From: Nitrosomonadales bacterium
Lineage (GTDB): Bacteria > Pseudomonadota > Gammaproteobacteria > Burkholderiales > Gallionellaceae
Assembly (NCBI GenBank): GCA_023259065.1
Contig: JAHFQY010000007.1
Span: forward strand, 50,811 to 88,096
Direction: 5' to 3'
DNA length: 37,286 bases
Every line of letters starts with the position of its first letter. Position 1 is the stretch's first letter. Under the pieces are notes generated by a model that was given only the letters and a program-made list of their open reading frames with translations, did not search any database and had not been told where the DNA came from. Shown piece after piece: positions 6,599 through 14,862 of the stretch. The translations under genes were made by a program, and so were the position numbers.

Positions 6599-9181
6599 AT
6601 GCGTTTCGACAAATTCACCACCAAACTGCAGCAGGCGCTGTCTGATGCACAGAGCTTGGCCGTGGGCCAGGACAACCAGTTCATCGAGCCGGTGCATCTG
6701 CTGCTGGCCTTGCTTAACGATGCCGACAGCGGGGCGGGGTCGTTGCTGTCGCGCGCCGGGGGCAATGTAGGCGGGTTGAAACCCGCCCTACAAGAGGCGG
6801 TGCAGCGCTTGCCTAAAGTTGAAGGGCACGGCGGCGAGGTGCAGGTGGGGCGCGACCTTTCCAACCTGTTCAACCTGACCGACAAGGAAGCGCAGAAGCG
6901 CGGCGACCAGTTTATCGCCACGGAGATGTTTTTGCTGGCGCTGAGCGGCGACAAGGGCGAGGCCGGACGCTTGCTGAAAACCCATGGCGTATCGCGTGCG
7001 CCGCTGGAGCAGGCCATCAATGCCGTGCGCGGTGGCGCTTCGGTGGAGAACGCAGAGTCCGAAGGCCAGCGCGAGGCGCTGAAGAAGTACACCATAGACC
7101 TCACCGAACGCGCCCGCCAGGGCAAGCTGGATCCGGTGATAGGGCGCGATGACGAGATCCGCCGCGCCATCCAGGTGCTGCAGCGCCGCACCAAGAACAA
7201 CCCGGTGCTGATAGGCGAACCCGGCGTAGGCAAGACCGCCATCGTTGAAGGCCTGGCGCAGCGCATCGTGAACGATGAAGTGCCGGAAACGCTGAAGGGC
7301 AAGCGCGTGTTGTCGCTCGACATGGCCCTGTTGATTGCCGGCGCCAAGTATCGCGGCGAATTCGAGGAGCGCCTGAAAGCCGTGCTGAAAGAGCTGGCAC
7401 AGGACGAGGGCAGGAATATCGTGTTTATCGACGAGATCCACACCATGGTGGGCGCGGGCAAGACCGAGGGCTCCATGGACGCCGGCAATATGCTGAAGCC
7501 GGCACTGGCGCGCGGCGAGCTGCACTGCATAGGCGCGACCACGCTGGACGAATACCGCAAGTACGTGGAGAAGGATGCCGCGCTGGAGCGCCGCTTCCAG
7601 AAGGTGCTGGTGGACGAGCCTTCCGTTGAGTCGACCATCGCCATCCTGCGCGGCCTGCAGGAAAAATACGAGCTGCACCACGGCGTGGATATTACCGACC
7701 CGGCCATCGTGGCTGCGGCCGAGCTGTCGCACCGCTACATCACCGACCGCTTCCTGCCGGACAAGGCCATCGACCTGATCGACGAGGCCGCCGCGCGCAT
7801 CAAGATGGAAATCGACTCCAAGCCCGAGGTGATGGACAAGCTGGATCGCCGCTTGATCCAGCTCAAGATCGAGCGCGAAGCGGTGAAGAAGGAAAAGGAC
7901 GAGGCCTCGAAGAAGCGCATGCAGCTGATCGAGGACGAGATCAAGAAACTGGAGCGCGAGTACGCCGACCTGGAAGAGGTGTGGAAAGCGGAGAAGGGCG
8001 CTGCCCATGGCACAGCGCAGGTGAAAGAAGAGATAGACCAGATCAAGGCTGAGATTGCCAGATTGCAGCGTGAAGGCAAGCTGGACAAGGTGGCTGAGCT
8101 GCAATACGGAAAATTGCCGCAACTGGAAGCCAAGCTGAAGGAAGCCGCGCAGGCGGAGACAACAGACAAGCCCAAGAACCGCTTGCTGCGTACCCAGGTG
8201 GGCGCGGAGGAAATCGCCGAGGTGGTGAGCCGCGCCACCGGCATCCCCGTATCCAAGATGATGCAGGGCGAGCGTGACAAGCTGCTTACGATGGAGGGCA
8301 AGATACACGAGCGCGTAGTGGGGCAGGACGAGGCGGTGCGCCTGGTGTCGGATGCGATACGCCGCTCGCGTTCCGGTTTGAGCGATCCCGATCGCCCTTA
8401 TGGTTCTTTCCTGTTCCTCGGGCCTACCGGCGTGGGCAAGACCGAGCTGTGCAAGGGGCTGGCCAACTTCCTGTTCGATTCGGAAGAACACCTCATCCGC
8501 ATCGACATGAGCGAATACATGGAGAAGCACTCCGTGTCGCGCCTGATCGGCGCGCCGCCCGGCTATGTCGGCTATGAAGAGGGCGGCGGGTTGACCGAGG
8601 CGGTGCGGCGCAAGCCTTACAGCGTGATCCTGCTGGATGAGGTGGAAAAGGCGCACCCGGACGTGTTCAACGTGCTGCTGCAAGTGCTGGACGACGGCCG
8701 CATGACGGACGGGCAGGGGCGCACGGTGGACTTCAAGAACACCGTGATCGTGATGACCTCCAATCTCGGTTCGCAGATGATCCAGCAGATGCAGGGCGAC
8801 GATTACCAGGTGATCAAGCTGGCGGTGATGGCCGAAGTGAAAGGCTATTTCCGCCCCGAGTTCATCAACCGTATCGACGAGGTGGTGGTGTTCCATGCGC
8901 TGGACGAGAAGAACATCAAGTCCATCGCGCGCATCCAGCTGCAGTATCTGGAAAAACGCCTGGCCGCGCTGGAAATGAAGCTGAATGTCAGCGAGGCAGC
9001 CCTGTCCGAGATTGCCAACGCAGGCTTCGACCCGGTGTATGGTGCGCGTCCATTGAAGCGGGCCATCCAGTCGCAACTGGAGAACCCTCTGGCCAAGCTG
9101 ATCCTGGAAGGGCGTTATGCACCCAAGGATACGGTGAAGGTGGATTGCGTCGGTGGGGTGATGAAGTTCGACAAGGCTTAA
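6599..9181 (+). CDS. clpB: ATP-dependent disaggregase ClpB
   Basis: This 860-residue cytoplasmic AAA+ chaperone works with DnaK to pull proteins out of aggregates. It has an N-domain (about residues 1-145), a first AAA module with Walker A GEPGVGKT (206-213) and Walker B VFIDEIH (about 278-284), a coiled-coil middle domain (about 405-530, rich in K and E), and a second AAA module with Walker A GPTGVGKT (about 608-615) and Walker [13 protein letters not shown]. The length is normal for ClpB. The start follows a GAGGAG ribosome site and a sigma32 promoter. In the N-domain an imperfect palindrome (6766-6792) is read as NVGGLKPAL without changing length relative to E. coli ClpB. The stop codon lies inside a long inverted repeat. 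Confidence 0.99.
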   Translation: MRFDKFTTKLQQALSDAQSLAVGQDNQFIEPVHLLLALLNDADSGAGSLLSRAGGNVGGLKPALQEAVQRLPKVEGHGGEVQVGRDLSNLFNLTDKEAQKRGDQFIATEMFLLALSGDKGEAGRLLKTHGVSRAPLEQAINAVRGGASVENAESEGQREALKKYTIDLTERARQGKLDPVIGRDDEIRRAIQVLQRRTKNNPVLIGEPGVGKTAIVEGLAQRIVNDEVPETLKGKRVLSLDMALLIAGAKYRGEFEERLKAVLKELAQDEGRNIVFIDEIHTMVGAGKTEGSMDAGNMLKPALARGELHCIGATTLDEYRKYVEKDAALERRFQKVLVDEPSVESTIAILRGLQEKYELHHGVDITDPAIVAAAELSHRYITDRFLPDKAIDLIDEAAARIKMEIDSKPEVMDKLDRRLIQLKIEREAVKKEKDEASKKRMQLIEDEIKKLEREYADLEEVWKAEKGAAHGTAQVKEEIDQIKAEIARLQREGKLDKVAELQYGKLPQLEAKLKEAAQAETTDKPKNRLLRTQVGAEEIAEVVSRATGIPVSKMMQGERDKLLTMEGKIHERVVGQDEAVRLVSDAIRRSRSGLSDPDRPYGSFLFLGPTGVGKTELCKGLANFLFDSEEHLIRIDMSEYMEKHSVSRLIGAPPGYVGYEEGGGLTEAVRRKPYSVILLDEVEKAHPDVFNVLLQVLDDGRMTDGQGRTVDFKNTVIVMTSNLGSQMIQQMQGDDYQVIKLAVMAEVKGYFRPEFINRIDEVVVFHALDEKNIKSIARIQLQYLEKRLAALEMKLNVSEAALSEIANAGFDPVYGARPLKRAIQSQLENPLAKLILEGRYAPKDTVKVDCVGGVMKFDKA
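6766..6792. repeat. REP-like palindrome inside the clpB N-domain
   Basis: The arms TGTAGGCGGGTT and AACCCGCCCTACA are inverted around a short centre, with one base missing in the left arm. It resembles the GTAGGGCGGGTT type of interspersed repeat seen between genes in Proteobacteria, but here it is in frame inside clpB. Confidence 0.5.
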
Positions 9182-9295
9182 GGATGCGCTGAATAAGTCG
9201 TCATCCCCGCGAAGGCGGGGATCCAGTTGATTGATTTGACTGGGTTCCCGCCTTCGCGGGAACGACAAATCGGACTTATTCAGCGCATCCTTAAG
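9177..9295. repeat. Nested inverted-repeat element (MITE-like) at the clpB 3' end
   Basis: Two perfect 23-base inverted arms (9177-9199 and 9273-9295, starting CTTAAGGATGCGCTGAATAA) enclose two copies of a smaller palindrome of the CCCGCGAAGGCGGG type (about 9205-9226 and 9245-9262) in opposite orientation. The left arm includes the clpB stop codon. The whole 119-base unit would fold into one long hairpin. It may be a non-autonomous mobile element or a transcription end; no transposase gene is nearby. Confidence 0.75.
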
Positions 9296-9311
9296 TAGCT
9301 GCTTGATGTGA

Positions 9312-9338
9312 AAGCCCGACAGCGCCGGGCTTCTTTCT
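9312..9338 (+). terminator. Candidate rho-independent terminator after clpB
   Basis: A stem AAGCCCG / CGGGCTT with a seven-base loop (9312-9332) is followed by CTTTCT. It lies just after the inverted-repeat element and before the toxin-antitoxin promoter. Confidence 0.65.
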
Positions 9339-9355
9339 GTCTGCCATTGTGTTTA

Positions 9356-9384
9356 TTGTAAAGACCAGTTAAGAGTGCTATTGT
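9356..9384 (+). promoter_or_regulatory. Sigma70-type promoter of the RelB/RelE-like module
   Basis: TTGTAA (9356-9361) and TATTGT (9379-9384) are separated by 17 bases and lie about 30 bases before the antitoxin start. The match is partial but the spacing is ideal. Confidence 0.5.
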
Positions 9385-9415
9385 TGGCTCGTTTTAAAGA
9401 TACTGTGAGGCAAAC

Positions 9416-9670
9416 ATGGCACATGCAATTCTGGCATCCACAACGGCCAGCATCTCCGAGCTGAAAAAGAACCCGATGGCAACGGTCGCGGCCGGTGAAG
9501 GTTTTCCTGTGGCGATCCTCAACCGCAATGAACCCACTTTCTACTGCGTTCCTGCCAAGGCATATGAAGCGCTGATGGACAAGCTGGAGGATGTCGAACT
9601 GAATGCGCTTGCCGACAAACGCCTGAAAGACGGCAAACGCCTGGTCAAGGTCAAGCTGGATGAGCTATGA
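9416..9670 (+). CDS. Type II antitoxin, Phd/YefM-RelB-like (StbD type)
   Basis: This 84-residue antitoxin is expected to neutralise the RelE-like toxin encoded next and to repress the shared promoter. Its N-terminal half (ILASTTASISELKKNPMATV) is the DNA-binding part of the Phd/StbD type, and the middle AVAILNRNEPTFYCVPAKAY-like strand region fits that fold. The C-terminal part, rich in K, D and L, would wrap the toxin. The ribosome site is GTGAGG. It overlaps the toxin gene by 11 bases, the usual coupling for such pairs. Confidence 0.88.
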   Translation: MAHAILASTTASISELKKNPMATVAAGEGFPVAILNRNEPTFYCVPAKAYEALMDKLEDVELNALADKRLKDGKRLVKVKLDEL

Positions 9671-9941
9671 GCTGAGTTTTCACCCCGAAGCATTGCAAGA
9701 GTGGAAAAAGCTCGACGGCTCGGTGCGTGAGGTGTTCAAGAAGAAGCTCGCCGAACGCCTGCATAATCCCCGTGTGCCAGCTTCGCGGCTCTCCGGCCAC
9801 AAGGATAGATACAAGATCAAGCTGCGTGATGCTGGCTACCGCCTTGTGTATGAAGTGCGCGACAAGGTATTGATGGTCGTGGTCGTCGCTGTTGGCAAGC
9901 GCGAGCGCAACATGGCGTATAAATCTGCGGCAAAACGATAG
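9660..9941 (+). CDS. Type II toxin, RelE/StbE family
   Basis: This 93-residue RelE-fold toxin is probably a ribosome-dependent mRNA interferase. It starts MSYELSFHPEALQEWKKLD and carries the family motifs RLSGHKDRYKIKLRDAGYRLVYEV (about residues 41-64) followed by VVVVAVGKRER. The basic and aromatic residues of the RelE active site region (K, R, Y) are present. The start ATG lies inside the antitoxin gene with an 11-base overlap. Family assignment is firm; the exact target is inferred. Confidence 0.9.
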   Translation: MSYELSFHPEALQEWKKLDGSVREVFKKKLAERLHNPRVPASRLSGHKDRYKIKLRDAGYRLVYEVRDKVLMVVVVAVGKRERNMAYKSAAKR

Positions 9942-9971
9942 GCACCAGATATGGAAGAACGATAGATCATC

Positions 9972-10391
9972 GTGTGGATACAAAAAGAAATAAACCTGAA
10001 GCCCAGACCCCGTGGCTTTCATCTGATCACGGAAGAGTTGCTGCGTGAGCTGCCCGAGCTGTGCAATTTCAACATCGGCATGATGAATGTTTTCATCATG
10101 CACACCTCTGCCTCGCTAACCATTAACGAGAATGCCGATCCCACGGTGCGCCAGGATTTTGAAAGCTACTTCAACCGCGCCGTGCCCGAGAATGAACCCT
10201 ACTACCGGCATCAGGATGAAGGCCCGGACGACCTGCCTGCGCACCTTAAATCCAGCCTGCTCGGCAGCAGCCTCAACATCCCGATCGGCAATGGCCAGCC
10301 CAGGCTGGGAACATGGCAGGGGATATACTTGTGCGAGCATCGCAACCACGGCGGCAGCCGCCGGGTGGTGGTGACGGTTCAGGGAGAATAA
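9972..10391 (+). CDS. YjbQ/UPF0047 family protein
   Basis: This 139-residue protein belongs to the YjbQ family, for which weak thiamine-phosphate synthase activity has been described. Family signatures are FIMHTSASLTINENADPTVR (about residues 42-61), YRHQDEGPDDLPAHLK (about 79-94) and GTWQGIYLCEHRNHGGSR (about 113-130), with conserved His residues that bind metal. The start is a GTG; no better start exists in frame. It lies 30 bases after the toxin gene, which may be chance. The family call is very secure; the physiological role is not settled. Confidence 0.95.
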   Translation: MWIQKEINLKPRPRGFHLITEELLRELPELCNFNIGMMNVFIMHTSASLTINENADPTVRQDFESYFNRAVPENEPYYRHQDEGPDDLPAHLKSSLLGSSLNIPIGNGQPRLGTWQGIYLCEHRNHGGSRRVVVTVQGE

Positions 10392-10473
10392 GCGTGCCTG
10401 TGGTTACAATGGAAAGAGATGCTTGGCCCAGTTTTTATTGTTTTTAAAAAATACTACCGGAGGAAGTGAAATT

Positions 10474-10854
10474 ATGAATATTGTTTCTGCACTGCTTAAG
10501 TGCTTTTTCAGGCAAAGCACCAAGAAGACCCTGGAAAGTTCGCTGGATATTGACGCAAAACTGTTCAATAAGCGCAATGATATTGTCGTCGTTGCCACCT
10601 CCTCGATACCACATAGAGACGTTGCGCGGGTAATAGGGAATGTCACAGGAACGTCCGATACCCAGGTGTGTTCAAAAGAGTTGTTTGAACTTGCCGAAAA
10701 AGAAGCCAGGCTTGATCTCATTGAAAAAGCCCAGCTTCTAGGCGCAAATGCTGTGGTGGATTTGAAGCTCATCAGCGGTTCTTACGAGCAGGAAGGTTCC
10801 ATCTGGCACCTGACTCAAACTGTCTATAGCGGGACCGCAGTAGTGGTGTCCTGA
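10474..10854 (+). CDS. YbjQ/UPF0145-like protein
   Basis: This 126-residue protein has a C-terminal part (about residues 30-126) that resembles the YbjQ/UPF0145 fold: a strand VVVATSSIPHRDVARVIGNV, a helix with EARLDLIEKAQLLGANAVVDLKL, and a final strand ending YSGTAVVVS. The LGANAVV motif is typical of that family. The first 25 residues are a short extension with two Cys/Phe-rich turns. The start is set at the ATG at 10474 because GGAGG lies about ten bases before it; an upstream in-frame start at 10423 has no such site. No function is established for the family, although it has been called heavy-metal binding. Confidence 0.7.
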   Translation: MNIVSALLKCFFRQSTKKTLESSLDIDAKLFNKRNDIVVVATSSIPHRDVARVIGNVTGTSDTQVCSKELFELAEKEARLDLIEKAQLLGANAVVDLKLISGSYEQEGSIWHLTQTVYSGTAVVVS

Positions 10855-10962
10855 GTTGCGTAGTTTGGTAGGAATACCCTAAGGGCGGCCTCCATGGTTC
10901 TGCCTGTTCAGGCGAGGAGCGGTGATGGCCAGACTTGAAGGGGGCTTCCCAATTTGTATTGA

Positions 10963-10991
10963 TTGAACAAACTAAACAGTTCTTTTATAGT
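10963..10991 (+). promoter_or_regulatory. Sigma70 promoter of the DUF433/DUF5615 module
   Basis: TTGAAC (10963-10968) and TATAGT (10986-10991) are separated by 17 bases. The predicted start of transcription is about 65 bases before the antitoxin ATG. Confidence 0.7.
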
Positions 10992-11066
10992 GTTCCCGTG
11001 GCATAAAACACTTTGCACGAAAAACACGCAATTCTACTTAACAGCCGAACCGGCAAGGTGATAAAC

Positions 11067-11288
11067 ATGATTAACTCGCGTATCACACTTGACTCCAGCA
11101 AACGTGGAGGTCGCCCTTGCGTACGCAATTTGCGCATCAGCGTTTACGATGTGCTGGAAATGCTTGCCGAGGGAATGAGCGAAGCGGAAATCATCGAAGA
11201 TTTTCCCGAACTGGATTCGGCCGATATTCGTGCTTGCCTCGCCTTCGCGGCAGACCGTGAGCACAACCTCTATACCGTGACTGTGTAA
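11067..11288 (+). CDS. DUF433 family antitoxin
   Basis: This is a 73-residue DUF433 protein (VapB45-like): ITLDSSKRGGRPCVRNLRI, then VYDVLEMLAEGMSEAEIIEDFP with a helix-turn-helix character, then ELDSADIRACLAFAADREH. These proteins pair with DUF5615 PIN-like toxins, as here. The start is set at the ATG at 11067, preceded by AAGGTGA at a good distance; a longer frame from 11013 adds 18 residues that do not belong to the family. The stop overlaps the toxin start by one base (TAATG). Confidence 0.9.
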   Translation: MINSRITLDSSKRGGRPCVRNLRISVYDVLEMLAEGMSEAEIIEDFPELDSADIRACLAFAADREHNLYTVTV

Positions 11289-11632
11289 TGAAGCTGTTAC
11301 TCGACGAAAACCTGTCGAGACGCATCGTCCCCTTTCTACAAACCGCCTTTCCCGGTTCATCGCAAGTCGTCTTGCTTGGTTTGGAGAGCAAGAGTGATTC
11401 TGAAATCTGGCAATATGCCAAAGACAATGGTTTTGTTATTGTCAGCCGCGATTCGGATTTTCAGGAACGCTCGCTGGTTGCAGGGCATCCGCCGCAAGTT
11501 ATCTGGCTGAAAATCCCGAATCACTCCAAAACGATCATGCTCAACATCCTGCTGGATCACCATAAAGAAATCGAGCATGCATTGATTGAGCAGAGTCTTG
11601 CTTGCGTAGAGCTTAACCGCGGTAATAAATAG
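11288..11632 (+). CDS. DUF5615 PIN-like toxin
   Basis: This 114-residue protein begins MKLLLDENLSRRI, the first acidic motif of the PIN/Mut7-C-like fold. It continues with SKSDSEIWQYAKDNGFVIVSRDSDF (about residues 36-60), where the acidic pair D57 and D59 would bind metal. It is a predicted ribonuclease toxin held in check by the DUF433 protein. It is coupled to the antitoxin by a TAATG overlap. The length is normal for the family, and all expected acidic positions (D6, E7, D37, D57, D59) are present, so the toxin looks intact. Confidence 0.9.
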   Translation: MKLLLDENLSRRIVPFLQTAFPGSSQVVLLGLESKSDSEIWQYAKDNGFVIVSRDSDFQERSLVAGHPPQVIWLKIPNHSKTIMLNILLDHHKEIEHALIEQSLACVELNRGNK

Positions 11633-11689
11633 TCAAGCTGGCCGGGTTGGGGGAGCGTCTCGTCCCCGAATGTGGGGCCCAACAATTTG

Positions 11690-12691
11690 CTATGTTTTCA
11701 CCGCCCGTGCGCGCAACTGCCCGCATGCCCCCTCAATTTCCTGTCCCGCCGAATCGCGCAGCTTGGCAAGGATGCCGTGTTGCTTGAGGGTGTGCACCAT
11801 ATAGGCTGCGCGTTCGGCTGAGGGACGGCGATAGGGGAGACCGTCGACGTCGTTGAAGGGGATGAAGTTCATGATGGCATATTTTCCCGCGAGCAGTCGG
11901 GCGATGCGTTCCAGCTCGGCATCGCTGTCGTTGATGCCCTCAAGCAAGGTCCATTGATATTGCACCGGATAGTTGGTGGCGCGCGCATAGGCCTCGGCGC
12001 GGTCAACCAGCTCTGCAACCGGTATCTGTGGTGCATGGGGAAGCAATCTTGCGCGCAGAGCCGCGTCGGTGCTGTGCAGTGACAGGGCGAGCGCAGGTTT
12101 GACGGTCTCCCGGGGCAGGCGCTCAAACACGCGCAAATCTCCCACTGTGGAGAACACCAGATTCTTGTGGCCGATGTTGCCCTGTGTACCCAGCAGCTGT
12201 ATTGCTTCCAGCACATTGTCGAGGTTGTGCGCCGGCTCGCCCATGCCCATGAACACCACCTTGTCCACCTTGCGGCGGCGGCGCGCGAGTACCACCTGGG
12301 CCACGATCTCGGCGCTGCCAAGCTGGCGCAGCAAGCCGTCGCGACCGCTCATGCAGAACACGCAGCCCACGGCACAGCCCACCTGCGTCGAGATGCACAG
12401 GCCGCCGCGCGGCAGCAGCACGCTCTCCACCATCTGGCCATCACGCAACTCCAGCAGCAGCCGTGCCACGCCTTCAGCGGAGGGGTGTTCGCTGCGCAGG
12501 CGCGCCAGCGCGCTTAAATCCGCTTCAATGGCGGGCAACTTATTGCGCAGGGCCAGCGGAAAAAAAGTCTCGGCGGGGCTGCCGGACCGGTCATATGAGC
12601 ATACCTGACTCCAGCCGCGTAGCAGGCGGTCTTCGTGGCAGGGCTTGGCGCCGAGGTCACGCAGTTGCAGTCTTAGTTGGGCGATGCGCAT
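11690..12691 (-). CDS. RlmN-like radical SAM RNA methyltransferase
   Basis: This 333-residue enzyme is of the RlmN/Cfr family, which methylates C2 or C8 of adenines in 23S rRNA or tRNA. The radical SAM cluster motif is CAVGCVFC (CX3CX2C), followed by MGMGEPAHNLDNV, STVGDL and ALALSLHST. The C-terminal GACGQLR holds the Cys that forms the covalent RNA intermediate. It is clearly shorter at the N-terminus than E. coli RlmN and diverged in sequence, so it may be a second paralogue with a different target. I start it at the ATG at 12691; a TTG at 12715 would add eight residues, and neither has a clear ribosome site. It is flanked by accessory genes and convergent with the DUF5615 toxin. Confidence 0.88.
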   Translation of the reverse strand: MRIAQLRLQLRDLGAKPCHEDRLLRGWSQVCSYDRSGSPAETFFPLALRNKLPAIEADLSALARLRSEHPSAEGVARLLLELRDGQMVESVLLPRGGLCISTQVGCAVGCVFCMSGRDGLLRQLGSAEIVAQVVLARRRRKVDKVVFMGMGEPAHNLDNVLEAIQLLGTQGNIGHKNLVFSTVGDLRVFERLPRETVKPALALSLHSTDAALRARLLPHAPQIPVAELVDRAEAYARATNYPVQYQWTLLEGINDSDAELERIARLLAGKYAIMNFIPFNDVDGLPYRRPSAERAAYMVHTLKQHGILAKLRDSAGQEIEGACGQLRARAVKT

Positions 12692-12923
12692 TGGAGGGTG
12701 GGAAGCCAGGATCAAAGTGAGCGCGGATTTTAACAGGAGCGGCTGTTAAAGAAATGCAACGCTTGCATATTGCCCGGTCGGGTTACGCTCTGCAGCCTGA
12801 GCTGGCGGGCTAGATTGGGGATGCATGACCTGTGCAATTCATCACATTCCGCCTGCTGGTTTTTATATATAATCGGCAGAGTTTTGCATACACATATTGG
12901 CTTTTCACATATACCCCCTTCTC

Positions 12924-13646
12924 ATGGCACAGGCTGGACATTTACCCGCACAGAGCAGCGTGATCATGTTGCGGATACAGGATTATCCGCGCCGCCCCGT
13001 GGCTGAACAGGCTCGCCTGCGTGCACAGCTGGATACCCTGCTGGCCTTGTTATTGCCTGATATCTCCGACGATTCGCGTATCGTGCTGAGCGGCAACGGC
13101 AGTGCGGCGCTGGCCGTACTGGACAATCCCGCCGCCGCGCTGGCGTTTGCCGAACGCGCGCTATATGCGAGCCAGGCCGGCCTCAACCTGAGCATAGGCA
13201 TAGACCACGGGCCGGTGGAGGTGGTAAAGGGCAATGATCCGGATAGCGCCTCTGCCGACGACGCATTGGCTGGCGACGGCCTGGCCACGGCTTCCGTCAT
13301 GGCAGCGGCTGCAAGCGAAGCGGGTTTGCTGGTCTCGCAGAACTTTCGCACGGCCCTCTCACAAGCCCAGCCGGGCGCGGAATATGCCCTGGTGCCGGCG
13401 GATAATTTCAGCGATGCCGGTTTGCGCACCTATCAGGTTTACTGTCTGGACCGGCTTGCCTTGCGCAAGCGCCGCCGCCTTTATGTCATTGTCGCCATCT
13501 CGATATTCCTGCTGCTCGTGACTGCATCCTGGGTCTTGCGCATCAGCTTTGAAGACAGGCCGCGCCTTCTGGCTCCCTACTTCACCATGGATGCCGATTC
13601 ACCGCCCCCCAAACATACAGGCAAGTCACCGTATGGCAAACGATAA
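12924..13646 (+). CDS. Membrane-anchored degenerate class III cyclase-like protein
   Basis: This protein is about 240 residues long. Residues 20-165 look like an adenylate/guanylate cyclase catalytic domain: NLSIGIDHGPVEVV corresponds to the family I-G-I-H-x-G-x-V motif, and DDALAGDGLATASVMAAAA to the V-N-x-A-x-R helix. The usual GDG motif of the second metal Asp reads SGNG, and the usual F-x-D-I/L-V-G-F-T motif reads LRIQDYPRR. Catalysis is therefore doubtful and a regulatory role is more likely. A single membrane helix (about 185-205, YVIVAISIFLLLVTASWVL) follows, then a short periplasmic tail. Its 3' end overlaps the kinase gene by 14 bases, so the two are coupled and probably work together. 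The start at 12924 is the first ATG; TTG at 12897 is possible. Confidence 0.75.
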   Translation: MAQAGHLPAQSSVIMLRIQDYPRRPVAEQARLRAQLDTLLALLLPDISDDSRIVLSGNGSAALAVLDNPAAALAFAERALYASQAGLNLSIGIDHGPVEVVKGNDPDSASADDALAGDGLATASVMAAAASEAGLLVSQNFRTALSQAQPGAEYALVPADNFSDAGLRTYQVYCLDRLALRKRRRLYVIVAISIFLLLVTASWVLRISFEDRPRLLAPYFTMDADSPPPKHTGKSPYGKR

Positions 13647-14826
13647 ACTCAGGCAGCTGGGCCGTTACCAGATTGAATCGGAACTGGGGCGCGGCGCCAT
13701 GGGCGTGGTGTACAAGGCGCTGGATCCGGTGCTTGACCGCACCGTGGCCCTGAAAATCATTGTGCTGGATGACGATGCGCAGGAGCGCGCGGAATATCAT
13801 TCGCGCTTCTATCAGGAAGCCAAGGCGGCCGCGCGCTTGAACCATCCCTCACTGATTACCATCTACGACTTTGGCGAAGAAGGCTCGCTGGCCTATATGG
13901 CGATGGAGCTGCTCAAGGGCACGGAGCTTTCCGAGCGCATGGCAAAAGGCGCCATGCCCGTCCAGGAAGCCCTCGCCATTGCCGAACAGGTGGCCGAGGG
14001 CCTGGCCTATGCGCATGACAATGAAGTCATCCACCGCGACATCAAGCCCGGCAACATTGTCCTGTTGCCGCGCAGACGCGTAAAGGTGATGGATTTCGGC
14101 ATTGCCCGGTTGAAATCGTCGGAGCTGAAAACCCAGCTCGGCACGCGCCTGGGCACGCCCAAATACATGTCGCCCGAACAAAGCACCGGCAGCACGATAG
14201 ATCATCGTACGGATATCTTCTCGCTGGGTATCGTGCTGTATGAAATGCTGACCGGCGCCAAACTCTTTACCGGTCAAAGCCTGGCCGAGGTGCTGAACAA
14301 TGTGGCCACCTTTGATCCGCCGCCGCCCAGCCGCATCCGCCCCGAGGTCTCCCAGCTGCTTGATCTGGTAGTCAAACGCGCGATTGCCAAGAAGAAGGAA
14401 GACCGCTACGCCAGCGCGTGGGAAATGGTCAACGACCTGCAACTCTGTCTGCAGGAGCTGGCGCCTGCACGCTATTCGGCAGAGCTCGAGAATGAAGTGC
14501 CGGAGCAGGTGCTGGCGCCCCAAACTGCCGGGGCGGATGAAAAGACCGTGATATTGAAATCACCCAGTGATAGCGGCTCTTTCAATGCGCGCCGCATTTC
14601 TGCCGATGTTGAAACCAGCAACCGCCTGATCCTTGCCCCGCGTATCGATTCCAGCAAAGCACTGGCGCGGCTGCAAGCCCCGAGCCCGGGCGATCTGAAG
14701 CGGCTGTCGCGCATGCCAAAATCGCCCGGATTCCTGCACCGCCTGCTGCGTGACCGTGACCTGGCCTGGCTTTCCATGTCACTCGTCACGAGTTTGCTGC
14801 TTGCGGCTTTACTGGTATTGACCTGA
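13633..14826 (+). CDS. Membrane-anchored Ser/Thr protein kinase
   Basis: This is a 397-residue Hanks-type kinase. The kinase domain (about residues 11-275) has the glycine loop LGRGAMGVVY, the lysine of VALKI (K41), the catalytic loop HRDIKPGN (about 134-141), DFG (about 154-156), GTPKYMSPEQ and TDIFSLGIVLYEMLTG, so it should be active. A linker of about 95 residues, rich in Ser and Arg, leads to a C-terminal membrane helix (about 377-395) with almost nothing outside the cell. The start at 13633 gives the usual short lead into the kinase fold. The gene overlaps the cyclase-like gene by 14 bases. I see no forkhead or PASTA domain and no phosphatase gene nearby. Confidence 0.93.
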   Translation: MANDKLRQLGRYQIESELGRGAMGVVYKALDPVLDRTVALKIIVLDDDAQERAEYHSRFYQEAKAAARLNHPSLITIYDFGEEGSLAYMAMELLKGTELSERMAKGAMPVQEALAIAEQVAEGLAYAHDNEVIHRDIKPGNIVLLPRRRVKVMDFGIARLKSSELKTQLGTRLGTPKYMSPEQSTGSTIDHRTDIFSLGIVLYEMLTGAKLFTGQSLAEVLNNVATFDPPPPSRIRPEVSQLLDLVVKRAIAKKKEDRYASAWEMVNDLQLCLQELAPARYSAELENEVPEQVLAPQTAGADEKTVILKSPSDSGSFNARRISADVETSNRLILAPRIDSSKALARLQAPSPGDLKRLSRMPKSPGFLHRLLRDRDLAWLSMSLVTSLLLAALLVLT

Positions 14827-14862
14827 CACAAACCTGGGCCGGCATTCCGGTACCCAGGTATC

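Noticed and set aside
6788-9268. 826-residue open frame on the minus strand
   Set aside because: It is the mirror frame of clpB, rich in His, Leu and Gln. High-GC genes often leave such open antisense frames.
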